A stretch of DNA of 64,000 nt from Candidatus Palauibacter scopulicola. GTDB lineage: Bacteria; Gemmatimonadota; Gemmatimonadetes; Palauibacterales; Palauibacteraceae. Shown one piece after another: positions 6,629 to 14,196 of this stretch (position 1 is its first letter; every line of letters starts with the position of its first letter). The position numbers and the translations under genes are program-made. Where the stretch lies: NCBI RefSeq assembly GCF_947581915.1, contig NZ_CANPWG010000058.1, positions 37,839 through 101,838 of the forward strand, read 5' to 3'. A model generated the notes under the pieces. That model saw only the letters and a program-made list of their open reading frames with translations, was not told the DNA's origin and ran no database searches.

Positions 6629-8214
6629 CCGAACAGTCCCCGGATGAACTCGAGTACCGGGAGGGAGTCGAGGATCACGAGTCCGGTGCCGATGCCGGCG
6701 CCGAGCAGGTATCCGAGCCGCACGATGAGGTCGAATTCGCGCTGGCTGATGTCGCGAACAAGGTGTTCGATCCGCTCGATGGAGAAGTTCTCGATCTTCG
6801 TCGAGATACGTTCGGCGATCCGGATTCGTTCCGCCACCTCCGGCACCCGGCGGACGATCCAGTCCCACGCCGGCGCGGCGAGCGTATCCGCGAGCCGTCC
6901 CGCGGCATCCTCGCGCAGGAAGCGGCCGAGCCGCCCGATCGGCGTGTGCAGGAGCCGGTCCGCCATCGGCTCGGCGATCGAATCGAACAGGACGCGTCCC
7001 GCGTCGGACCGGAAGCCGGCGGCAAGCGAGGCCGCCACGCGGTCGGCCGGGACGGCGCCGAGCAGGTCCGCCCAGCTCCTCTCTCCGAAGCGCTCGAGCA
7101 GTCCCTCCAGCCGGTCGAGCATGAAGGCGCGCGAGCCCGGATCCCGCGCCGCCTTCACGAGCCACTCCGCCGACGCGTCGAGCGCGCTCTCGACCTGAGG
7201 ATCGCCCGCGCCGCCGATGACCTCCGAGGGAGGGTGCCGGAGGAACTCGACGACGCCGTCGTTGACGTGCCGCGCGATCGCCGTCTGGACCTCCGGCTCG
7301 CGCAGGACGCCGCCAAGGCGATCGGCGCCCTCCTCGCGCAGGGCGTCGAGCGCGTGCGTCACCGTTTCCTCCGTGACGATGAGGCGGGCCACGACGCGCT
7401 GGTGGAAGCGGAGATCCTGCATGAAGCGGTCGAACAGCTCCCCCAGCACATGCTCGATCCGTCTTCGCGCGTCCGGGTCATCGAGCAGCCGGCCCAGGCG
7501 CTCGATGGCGACCGGCAGGTAGTCCTTGATCGCGTGCTCCAGCGCGGCCACGAGCCCCGCGGGAATCAGCTGCTCGAACGTCCGGTGCGGCTGGAGCAGC
7601 TGCCGCGCGGCCTCGTCCAGGTGGCGACGCACCGTCGCCTCGAAGGCCGACGAATCGACGAGCCGCGCGAGCCAGCCGTCCATCGTCTCGCGGATGGCCG
7701 CGATCCGTTCCGGTTCCAGTGTCCGGGAGAGGGACTCGTCGCTCAGCGACTCACGGATCGACTCGAGGAGGCGCCCGGACTCATCCCCGAAGTCCGGGGA
7801 GTCCAGCGTCCCGGCCAGGAACTCGCGGCCCTGTCCGAGGATCCGCGCGAGGAGTTCCCGGACCTCGACGAGCGCGTCCTCCGGAAGGAGATCGGCCAGC
7901 GCGGGTTGCTCTCCTTCACTGAGTTCGACCGCGAGTTCCCGCAGTCGCTCCCGGAACGCGGACTCGAGTTGCCGCAGTTCGGAGGTGATGTCTTCCGGCG
8001 TGAGGAGCGCTCCCCCCACGACGCCGCCGACCGAATCCGCCAGCCGCTTCTGGTTCTTCGGCACCGCTCCCTGCAACCACCGCACGGGCCGGCCCAGAAT
8101 CTTCGGCGGACGGTAGGGATGGAAGATCATCCAGACGGCGATCCGGTTCGTGATTCCGCCCGCCAGGGCGCCGAAGGCCACCGTGACGAGGGCGCGCAGC
8201 CAGTCGAACTCCAT
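6625..8214 (-). CDS. DUF445 family membrane protein
   Basis: A 529-residue protein of the DUF445 (YheB-like) family. It opens with a membrane segment and the family signature AGGITNRIAVWMIFHPYRP, has a long alpha-helical, Arg/Glu-rich middle, and ends with a hydrophobic helix (LGYLLGAGIGTGLVILD). This topology suggests two membrane anchors flanking a large soluble domain. The function is unknown. The start codon shares one base with the stop of the upstream lipoprotein gene (TGATG), and its stop overlaps the SCO start. Co-translation with SCO and CtaG suggests envelope or respiratory-complex assembly, as inference only. Confidence 0.85.
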   Translation of the reverse strand: MEFDWLRALVTVAFGALAGGITNRIAVWMIFHPYRPPKILGRPVRWLQGAVPKNQKRLADSVGGVVGGALLTPEDITSELRQLESAFRERLRELAVELSEGEQPALADLLPEDALVEVRELLARILGQGREFLAGTLDSPDFGDESGRLLESIRESLSDESLSRTLEPERIAAIRETMDGWLARLVDSSAFEATVRRHLDEAARQLLQPHRTFEQLIPAGLVAALEHAIKDYLPVAIERLGRLLDDPDARRRIEHVLGELFDRFMQDLRFHQRVVARLIVTEETVTHALDALREEGADRLGGVLREPEVQTAIARHVNDGVVEFLRHPPSEVIGGAGDPQVESALDASAEWLVKAARDPGSRAFMLDRLEGLLERFGERSWADLLGAVPADRVAASLAAGFRSDAGRVLFDSIAEPMADRLLHTPIGRLGRFLREDAAGRLADTLAAPAWDWIVRRVPEVAERIRIAERISTKIENFSIERIEHLVRDISQREFDLIVRLGYLLGAGIGTGLVILDSLPVLEFIRGLFG

Positions 8215-9119
8215 CAGGGCGATGGCAGCGTGGCGGCAAACCCGTTGAAGTCGAGTACCTCCGTTCCGACGTTAACGATGGCCTCCATGCGCATAAGCGT
8301 CCCGTCGCCGGAATCCTCGCTCGCCAGCGGCCGAAAACTCCCGCGGACCGTCGTACCGGGGATCGCGAACTCCCAGGTTGCGGCCGAGGCGCCGGCCGCA
8401 CCCGGAGCGGACGGCTCCAGCGTCACGTCGCCCCAGGCCACCTCGACACCGTGCAGCCAGGTGTGGGCCACGGCCGGCTGGCCGATGGTGCCCGCGTGGA
8501 CGAGGAGGCCGTTCCCGAGCGAGTCGGCGAACACAAACGTCTGGCCATCCGTCGTCGCTACGGGGATGCTCAGCGCGCGCGCAGCACGACGGAAAAAAAG
8601 GATGCCGGGCACGGCCCCGTCGCTCGTCTGCAGCACCGCGATCCCCAGCGACTCCCGCTGCCCCGTCGGCCCCGTCCAGACCGACACTTCCTCGCCCGCC
8701 ACCAGCCGCACGGAATCCGCGTCCTCGCTCCCGCCGAACCGGAGGCTCACGATCTGGCCGGCGTCGCCCACGCGCACCGCCATCGCCGGCGTGGGCAGCA
8801 GGCGCCACGCCGCGCGGGCCACGGGCACCGTGTCCTGCGTCAGGACGAGCGACCGCCAGGCATCCCCGTCCGCGAGGCGCACGTCGTAGTCGCGGCGCAG
8901 GTCCTCGCCCTCGGCCGTCTGGTCGAACGCGCCGATGAATGCGGTCCCGTCGTCGGCGGCGAAGAGCAGGTGCGTCAGATAGCGCGCGTCGACCGCCGGC
9001 GTGAGCGGCCCGCCCACGATGATGCCTCGATCCTCCGCCGTTCCGTCGGGGGGAGGTCCCGCGCAGGCCAGGAAGACCAGGACGGCGCCCGGGGCGCCGC
9101 GAGGGCAGCGCCCGATCAC
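8214..9119 (-). CDS. Predicted exported protein (possible lipoprotein) of unknown function
   Basis: A 301-residue protein starting at GTG 9119. The start is fixed by GTGA overlap with the upstream gene. A short N-terminal hydrophobic stretch ends VFLACAG, consistent with a signal peptide and possible lipidation, though the lipobox is not canonical. The rest looks beta-rich, with repeated Trp/Thr/Val patterns and an aromatic-rich core (WTGPTGQRES, HTWLHGVEVAWGD). I do not recognise the family. It lies in the DUF1499-DUF445-SCO-CtaG run and may be an extracytoplasmic partner in that process. Confidence 0.7.
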   Translation of the reverse strand: MIGRCPRGAPGAVLVFLACAGPPPDGTAEDRGIIVGGPLTPAVDARYLTHLLFAADDGTAFIGAFDQTAEGEDLRRDYDVRLADGDAWRSLVLTQDTVPVARAAWRLLPTPAMAVRVGDAGQIVSLRFGGSEDADSVRLVAGEEVSVWTGPTGQRESLGIAVLQTSDGAVPGILFFRRAARALSIPVATTDGQTFVFADSLGNGLLVHAGTIGQPAVAHTWLHGVEVAWGDVTLEPSAPGAAGASAATWEFAIPGTTVRGSFRPLASEDSGDGTLMRMEAIVNVGTEVLDFNGFAATLPSP

Positions 9120-9568
9120 GTCTCCCCCGGCGTATCCCGCGCGTCCCCGCCGCGAGCGGATTCGGGCAGCCTCGCTCGCGGTCCCAGCGCCCGGTCGAGG
9201 GACTTCAGCATGCGCCGGATCCGTCGCCGGTTCATGCCGAGATCGAAATCCCGCCGTCGCGCACGGGAAAACGCCTCCACCCGCGTGAGCCCGTTCGAAT
9301 CCAGGGCGACCCAGATCGTCAGGTCATCCGCCCAGCGCAGTAGCGGGAAGACACACCTCACGGAGATGAGTCCGAGGTCTTCGTCGCGGTGGGCGAGCGT
9401 CCACCACCAACGCCGCCCCGCGTACGTCAGCAGTTGGTCCCAGACCCGGGAGAAGGCGACCTCGTAGACGCGCGGCTCGGGGCCGCCCGGCGCACGGGTG
9501 TCCGCCGAATTCTCGCGAAACCAGCGGGAACGCCCGCGGGTCTGCCCGCCCTCGGGAGATGCCTCCAT
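9116..9568 (-). CDS. DUF1499-like protein
   Basis: A 150-residue protein. ATG 9568 is chosen because GGAG precedes it by 5 nt; an in-frame start 65 codons upstream would run into the divergent promoter region. The central part (PRVYEVAFSRVWDQLLTYAG, then a WADDLTIWVALD strand) and the C-terminal RRRDFDLGMNRRRIRRMLKS match the DUF1499 pattern, in which the domain ends in a conserved Asp-Leu-Gly-x-Asn-x-x-Arg-Ile stretch. The function is unknown. First gene of the minus-strand run leading to ctaG; its stop overlaps the next start. Confidence 0.72.
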   Translation of the reverse strand: MEASPEGGQTRGRSRWFRENSADTRAPGGPEPRVYEVAFSRVWDQLLTYAGRRWWWTLAHRDEDLGLISVRCVFPLLRWADDLTIWVALDSNGLTRVEAFSRARRRDFDLGMNRRRIRRMLKSLDRALGPRARLPESARGGDARDTPGET

Positions 9569-9593
9569 CACTCCGGAAGTCCTCTTTTCCAGG

Positions 9594-9623
9594 TTGCCCG
9601 CGTCCGCCGCGGACGGATAGCTT
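9594..9623 (+). promoter_or_regulatory. Weak candidate promoter for the nucleotidyltransferase operon
   Basis: TTGCCC (9594-9599) and TAGCTT (9618-9623) are 18 bp apart, with a 6-bp dyad CGTCCG-CCG-CGGACG (9601-9615) between them. The -10 is poor. The position in the divergent gap, about 80 nt before the ATG at 9707, is reasonable. Confidence 0.3.
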
Positions 9624-9706
9624 GGCGATCCGCGGGGCCCGGTCGGCCCGGGCTCCCGGCCCCCGCAGACGGCAGGACCACTCTCCCGAAACTCTGACGG
9701 CTCAAC

Positions 9707-10699
9707 ATGCAGGCCATAATACCGTTGGCGGGAATGGGTACAAGGGTCCGTCCCCACACCCACACCCGTCCCAAACCCTTACTCCGCGTGGCCAATCGGC
9801 CCGTGCTTTCCTACGTCGTCGAGCAGCTCCGAGCCGAGGGCGTCGACGATCTCATCTGCATTACCGGGCACCTCGCCGGCCAGATCCGGGCCTTCATGGC
9901 GGAGGAGTTCCCCGGCCTCCCCGTCACCTACGTGGAACAGGCCGCTCAGCGGGGCACGGCGGACGCGATCGCGCTGGCGGAGCCCCATGTGACCGGGCCG
10001 GTCCTCATCGTGTTCGTGGACACGCTCTTCGATGCCGACTTCAGCGTCCTGCACCGCCACGCGTCGGCGTCCGGCATCATCTGGGCCAAGGAGGTGGAGG
10101 ACTACCAGCGGTTCGGCGTCATCCTCACCGACGAAGCGGGGTACATGAAGCGGATCGTCGAGAAGCCGTCGGAACCGGTATCGAAGCTCGCGAACATCGG
10201 CGTCTACTACGTGAAGGATCACGAACTGATGTTCGAAGGGATTCGGCATGTGATGGATCGGGATCCTCAGCTCGGGGAGTATTTCCTCACGGACGCGTTC
10301 CAGTACATGATCGACCGTGGCGCACGTCTCCATACGGCGGAAGTCGGCGGCTGGTTTGACTGCGGGAAGCCGGAAACGCTGCTCGAGACGAATCGGGTGA
10401 TGCTCGAGCGCGGACACGGAGGGGATCCCGACCTGCCGGATTCCGTCACCGTGGACGGAGCCATCGCGATCGCGGCCGATGCCATCGTCGAGACCTCCGC
10501 GGTCGGCCCCAACGTGAGCGTCGCATCCGGAAGCCGGGTCCGGGGCTCCCGCCTCCGCGACACGATCGTCGGCGCGGACAGCGTCATCGAGGACTGCGAT
10601 CTGATAGATTCCCTCGTCGGGGACCGCGTGACGCTTCGAGGCGTGCGCGGCAGAGTGAGCGTGGGAGACGACGGAGTCGTCGAAGGCGAGCGGACTTGA
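9707..10699 (+). CDS. Sugar-1-phosphate nucleotidyltransferase (RmlA-like)
   Basis: A 330-residue enzyme that would join a nucleoside triphosphate to a sugar-1-phosphate, giving an NDP-sugar for cell-surface glycans. The N-terminus has the signature GMGTRVRPHTHTRPKPLL (G-x-G-T-R-x-x-P...K-P); the catalytic-domain motifs FVDTLFDAD, VEKPSEP and GWFDCGKPETLLE follow. The C-terminal 80 residues look like a short left-handed beta-helix (repeats such as VGPNVSVASGSRVRG). Glucose-1-phosphate thymidylyl- or uridylyltransferase is most likely, but the base and sugar cannot be fixed from sequence. The next gene starts within its stop codon (TTGA). Confidence 0.88.
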   Translation: MQAIIPLAGMGTRVRPHTHTRPKPLLRVANRPVLSYVVEQLRAEGVDDLICITGHLAGQIRAFMAEEFPGLPVTYVEQAAQRGTADAIALAEPHVTGPVLIVFVDTLFDADFSVLHRHASASGIIWAKEVEDYQRFGVILTDEAGYMKRIVEKPSEPVSKLANIGVYYVKDHELMFEGIRHVMDRDPQLGEYFLTDAFQYMIDRGARLHTAEVGGWFDCGKPETLLETNRVMLERGHGGDPDLPDSVTVDGAIAIAADAIVETSAVGPNVSVASGSRVRGSRLRDTIVGADSVIEDCDLIDSLVGDRVTLRGVRGRVSVGDDGVVEGERT

Positions 10700-11937
10700 G
10701 GCAGGACGAACTGATATACGACTGGAACGCGCTTCCGGGCAGCCACGACTACGTGGGGACCCGCGTCGAACTGGACGACGAGACGCTGCGCGACGGCCTG
10801 CAGAATCCGTCCGTCAAGGACCCGCCCATCGAGAAGAAGATCGAACTCCTCCACCTGATGGTGGATCTCGGCATTCACGCCGTCGACATCGGTCTTCCCG
10901 GGGCCGGACCCCGCGCCCACGAAGCGTGCCTCGCGCTGGCTCGCGAGATCGTCGATGGCCGGCTCCCGATCGAGGCCAACGCGGCCGCCCGCACGGTCCG
11001 GGCCGACATAGAACCCGTGGCGCGCGTCCAGCAGGCGACCGGCCTCAACATCGAGGTCGCCACCTTCATCGGAAGCTCGCCCATCCGCCAGTACGCCGAG
11101 AACTGGGATGTGGACCAGATCCTCGCTTCGTCGCGCGACGCCATCGAGTTCGCCATCGGCGAGGGACTCGACGTGATGTACGTGACGGAAGACACGACGC
11201 GGTCGCGGCCCAGGACGCTCGCCCGGCTCTTCTCGGCCGCGGTCGAGGCGGGGGCCCGCCGGATCTGTCTCGCGGACACCGTCGGCCACTCGACGCCCCA
11301 CGGGGTGCGGCGACTCGTGCGGTTCGCGAAGGACATCGTGGCCGGCACGGGTGAATCCGTGAAGATCGACTGGCACGGTCACCGCGACCGCGGCTTCGGG
11401 CTCGCGAACGCGCTGGCGGCGATCGAGGAGGGGGTCGACCGCGTGCATGCCACCGCGCTGGGGATCGGCGAGCGGATCGGCAACGTCGAGATGGACCTGC
11501 TGCTCGTGAACCTCCACCTGCTCGGGACGCACGACCACCCGATCGACCGGCTGTCGGACTACTGCCGCCTCACGGCGGAGATGTGCGGGGTCGACGTGCC
11601 CCACAACTACCCCGTGATCGGGGACGACGCCTTCCGGACGGGGACGGGCGTGCACGCGGCCGCGATCATCAAGGCCATGCAGAAGGGGGACGGCTGGCTG
11701 GAGGACCGCGTCTACAGCGGCGTGCCGGCTTCGATCGTGGGACGGAAACAGACCATCGAGATTTCTCCGGTGTCCGGTCTCAGCAACGTCCGCTTCTGGC
11801 TGAGCCAGCACGGATACGACGCCGGGGACGAAACCCTGTGCGAGGCGGTGTTCCGGCTCGCCAAGAAGTGCGATCACACGCTCTCGCGGGACGAAATCGA
11901 AGCCGAGATCGCGGGCGTCGAGGCGGCGCGGACATGA
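10696..11937 (+). CDS. DRE-TIM metallolyase: 2-isopropylmalate / homocitrate / Re-citrate synthase family
   Basis: A 413-residue Claisen-type synthase condensing acetyl-CoA with a 2-oxo acid. The metal-binding signature DETLRDG is at residues 28-34, LADTVGHSTP at about 192-201, and HGHRD at 227-231 with the two metal-ligand histidines. The C-terminal (R)-cysteine-regulatory LeuA domain is missing, so the length fits a short homocitrate or citramalate-type enzyme. The usual HxHND motif reads HGHRD, so an Arg replaces the Asn. The TTG start overlaps the upstream stop. An NAD-isocitrate-dehydrogenase-like gene lies two genes downstream, so isopropylmalate, homocitrate and Re-citrate synthase all remain possible. 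Confidence 0.8.
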   Translation: MRQDELIYDWNALPGSHDYVGTRVELDDETLRDGLQNPSVKDPPIEKKIELLHLMVDLGIHAVDIGLPGAGPRAHEACLALAREIVDGRLPIEANAAARTVRADIEPVARVQQATGLNIEVATFIGSSPIRQYAENWDVDQILASSRDAIEFAIGEGLDVMYVTEDTTRSRPRTLARLFSAAVEAGARRICLADTVGHSTPHGVRRLVRFAKDIVAGTGESVKIDWHGHRDRGFGLANALAAIEEGVDRVHATALGIGERIGNVEMDLLLVNLHLLGTHDHPIDRLSDYCRLTAEMCGVDVPHNYPVIGDDAFRTGTGVHAAAIIKAMQKGDGWLEDRVYSGVPASIVGRKQTIEISPVSGLSNVRFWLSQHGYDAGDETLCEAVFRLAKKCDHTLSRDEIEAEIAGVEAART

Positions 11938-12545
11938 GATGCCGCACAGCGCCGTCCTGTGCGCTCGCCCTCCTCTCCGCCGGGGCCCTCGCGGCGCAGC
12001 AGCCTCCGGCGGGCGGCCCGCCGACCGTGCCCGCGGGCGTGCCCGTCGTCGTCCTCCCCGTGCAGTCGGCCGTCCCGGACGCCGACGGGGCGTGGGTCGG
12101 GGGGACGGGGAGCGCGCAGCGCACGATCGACCTCCTCAACGCCGAGATCGAGTTCGCGTTCGGGGAGGAGGAAGGAGCCGCGCATTGGGACCTCGCTCCC
12201 GCCGTGGAGGCGCGCCTGGCCCGCAACCCGACGATCGGTGTCGATCCGGGGCGACTCGCCTACCGGGGCCTGCTCGCCGCGCCGGATTCCCGGGCGCAGC
12301 TCTATGAACCGCTCCACACGCAGCTCCGCCAGGTGGCGGCCCTCTTCGGCGCCCGTCTCGTCGTCCTGCCGCTCGCGGTGTCGTATCGGGAGCGTCGGGC
12401 CGTCCTGCAGCTCGCCGTGATCGACGTGAGGCGCAGCGCCGTCCTCTGGCACGGCGCCGTCGCGGGGGCGGCCGCGGAGGCCGCGTCGCCGTTCGCCCTC
12501 ACCACGCTCGCGTTGCGCGTGGCCGCCGGACTCGCACCGTCATGA
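11934..12545 (+). CDS. Secreted protein of unknown function
   Basis: A 203-residue protein with a clear signal peptide (CALALLSAGALAAQQ). Its ATG overlaps the upstream stop (ATGA). The mature part has alternating beta-like segments (GVPVVVLPVQ, GARLVVLPLAVSYRERRAVL, LAVIDVRRSAVLWHG). The mention of a global value followed by conserved hydrophobic strands resembles periplasmic proteins of the TolB-N or CsgG-like kind, but I cannot assign a family. It sits between two metabolic enzymes in the same coupled operon. The stop lies within the 14-bp duplication that precedes the IDH-like gene. Confidence 0.72.
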   Translation: MRCRTAPSCALALLSAGALAAQQPPAGGPPTVPAGVPVVVLPVQSAVPDADGAWVGGTGSAQRTIDLLNAEIEFAFGEEEGAAHWDLAPAVEARLARNPTIGVDPGRLAYRGLLAAPDSRAQLYEPLHTQLRQVAALFGARLVVLPLAVSYRERRAVLQLAVIDVRRSAVLWHGAVAGAAAEAASPFALTTLALRVAAGLAPS

Positions 12546-12568
12546 CGACGAAACCATGACGACGAAAC
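12541..12568 (+). repeat. Tandem 14-bp duplication of the start region of the IDH-like gene
   Basis: CATGACGACGAAAC occurs exactly twice in tandem (12541-12554 and 12555-12568). The first ATG (12542) overlaps the upstream stop as ATGA and opens a five-codon mini-ORF (MTTKP) whose TGA (12557-12559) in turn overlaps the true ATG (12556). Because 14 is not a multiple of three, the first copy cannot be an N-terminal extension. Confidence 0.9.
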
Positions 12569-13596
12569 CTCTGCACGACGTCGTGTTGATCCCGGGCGAC
12601 GGCATTGGCCCGGAGATCGCCGAGGCCACGGTCGCGATCCTGGAGGCCGCCGGCGCGCCCATCCGCTGGCGCGAATGCCTCGGGGGCGTCACCGCCATGG
12701 AGACCGTCGGCGAGCCGCTTCCGCAGGCGACCCTCGAAGCGATCGAGGCGACCGGCGTCGCGCTCAAAGGGCCGCTCACGACCCCCATCGGCTCCGGCTT
12801 CCGGTCCGTGAACGTGGCGCTGCGCAAGCACTTCGACCTCTACGCGAACGTGCGTCCGGCGGTCACCATCCTCCCGGCCGCCCGCTATCAGGACGTGGAC
12901 CTCGTCATCGTGCGCGAGAACACCGAGGGCCTCTACGCCGGGATCGAGCACTTCATCGGGATGGAGAACGACCCCCGCGCCGTCGCCGAATCCGTCATGC
13001 TCATTACGCGTTACGGGTCGCGCCGCATCGTCCGCTTCGCGTTCGAGTACGCCCTCGCCCACGACCGGCGGCTCGTGACCCTCGTCCACAAGGCGAATAT
13101 CCTCAAGTACACGCAGGGTCTCTTCCTCGAGGTCGGACGCAACGTCGCGGCCGAGTACGAGGGACGGGTGGAATTCGACGAGAAGATCGTGGACGCCACG
13201 GCGATGCAGTTGGCACTGGATCCGTACCGCTTCGACGTGATCGTGACCGAGAACATGTTCGGCGACATCCTCTCCGATCAGGTCGCCGGACTCATCGGCG
13301 GACTCGGCTTCGCGCCGGGCGCGAACCTCGGCGAGCGGGCGGCGATCTTCGAGGCGGTGCATGGATCGGCCCCGGACATCGCGGGGCAGGGGATCGCGAA
13401 CCCCACCTCCCTCCTGCTCGCGGGATGCCTGCTGCTCGACCACCTCGAAGAAGGCGAAGTGGCCGCGCGCATCCGCGCCGCCCTGCACCGGACCCTGCAG
13501 GAGGGTGCCGCGTATACTCCGGACCTCGGTGGGTCCGCGCGCACGGCCGAGTTCGCCGGCGCGGTGATCGAACGACTGGAAGACACGGGTGCATGA
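12556..13596 (+). CDS. NAD-dependent isocitrate dehydrogenase-like enzyme (isocitrate/isopropylmalate dehydrogenase family)
   Basis: A 346-residue beta-decarboxylating dehydrogenase. N-terminal IPGDGIGPE and C-terminal HGSAPDIAGQGIANPTS are family signatures. The substrate loop reads RSVNVALRKHFDLYANVRP, with Ser84, Asn86, Arg90, Arg100 and Arg120 (in RENTEGLYAGIEH). The Ser-x-Asn pair is as in isocitrate-specific enzymes such as mitochondrial IDH3, which favours NAD-isocitrate dehydrogenase over isopropylmalate dehydrogenase; homoisocitrate remains possible. Acidic metal ligands lie in ENMFGDILSDQ. The start is ATG 12556, within the duplicated start region. It is two genes downstream of the acetyl-CoA-dependent synthase, suggesting one tricarboxylate or homologous route. 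Confidence 0.85.
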   Translation: MTTKPLHDVVLIPGDGIGPEIAEATVAILEAAGAPIRWRECLGGVTAMETVGEPLPQATLEAIEATGVALKGPLTTPIGSGFRSVNVALRKHFDLYANVRPAVTILPAARYQDVDLVIVRENTEGLYAGIEHFIGMENDPRAVAESVMLITRYGSRRIVRFAFEYALAHDRRLVTLVHKANILKYTQGLFLEVGRNVAAEYEGRVEFDEKIVDATAMQLALDPYRFDVIVTENMFGDILSDQVAGLIGGLGFAPGANLGERAAIFEAVHGSAPDIAGQGIANPTSLLLAGCLLLDHLEEGEVAARIRAALHRTLQEGAAYTPDLGGSARTAEFAGAVIERLEDTGA

Positions 13597-13630
13597 TCGG
13601 CGCGGGACGACCGGCACGGAGCGCGAGCCG

Positions 13631-13948
13631 ATGGAAGAGCTTCATTTCAAGGGCGTGATGTGCGGCGCCTGCGGCCAGATGTTCCCCAAGGGGCAGTTGG
13701 ACGGCGACGACTGGTGCGAGCCCTGCGGGCCGCGCATGCAGCGGAGGATGCGGGTTTGGCGCCATGTGGTCGCCGCGGGCATCACGCTGCCCTTCGCCGT
13801 CTGGACCGTGATCTGGCTCCGCGCCTCCCCCGAACTCGGGTTCCTGCCCGCGTACGCGTGGGGGCTGCCGCTCGTGGCCGCGTACTATCTCGGTTTCCGC
13901 ATCGGCCGCGAGGTCGTGAAGGGCTACACGCGGTGGCGGCTCGGCTAG
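13631..13948 (+). CDS. Small zinc-ribbon membrane protein
   Basis: A 105-residue protein starting at ATG 13631, with GGAG about 10 nt upstream; an alternative GTG at 13589 would overlap the IDH-like gene by 8 nt. Cys11, Cys14, Cys29 and Cys32 (CGACG and CEPCG) form an N-terminal zinc ribbon, followed by two membrane segments (about residues 45-63 and 72-89) and a basic tail. The function is unknown; the ribbon would face the cytoplasm if the positive-inside rule holds. The next ORF starts within its last codons. Confidence 0.7.
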   Translation: MEELHFKGVMCGACGQMFPKGQLDGDDWCEPCGPRMQRRMRVWRHVVAAGITLPFAVWTVIWLRASPELGFLPAYAWGLPLVAAYYLGFRIGREVVKGYTRWRLG

Positions 13949-14196
13949 GCGACCGGCCCGGCAAGGGCGCCGGCGTCCGGACCGTGCTGGGGCTTCCGGC
14001 CGCGGCGCTCGCCACCATGGTCGGGGTCGTCCTCGTCATCAACGCGCACGTGTACGGCTGGCCGGGCGTGGTCGGGGGCCTCCTCCTCGCCGCCGCCGCC
14101 GTCGCGTTCGGCGTCCATTGTTTCCGCGCGGATTCGTCCGCCGTCCCTCATACCGCAGCCACCGGCTGCCCGGAATCCGGAGAGATTCGCGAATGA
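13933..14196 (+). CDS. Small membrane protein of unknown function
   Basis: An 87-residue ORF from GTG 13933, overlapping the zinc-ribbon gene by 16 nt. It contains two hydrophobic segments (ALATMVGVVLVINAHVYG and GGLLLAAAAVAFGVHCF) around a short loop. The evidence that it is real is positional: its stop overlaps the next gene's ATG as ATGA, the coupling used throughout this window. No family recognised. Confidence 0.5.
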   Translation: MAARLGDRPGKGAGVRTVLGLPAAALATMVGVVLVINAHVYGWPGVVGGLLLAAAAVAFGVHCFRADSSAVPHTAATGCPESGEIRE

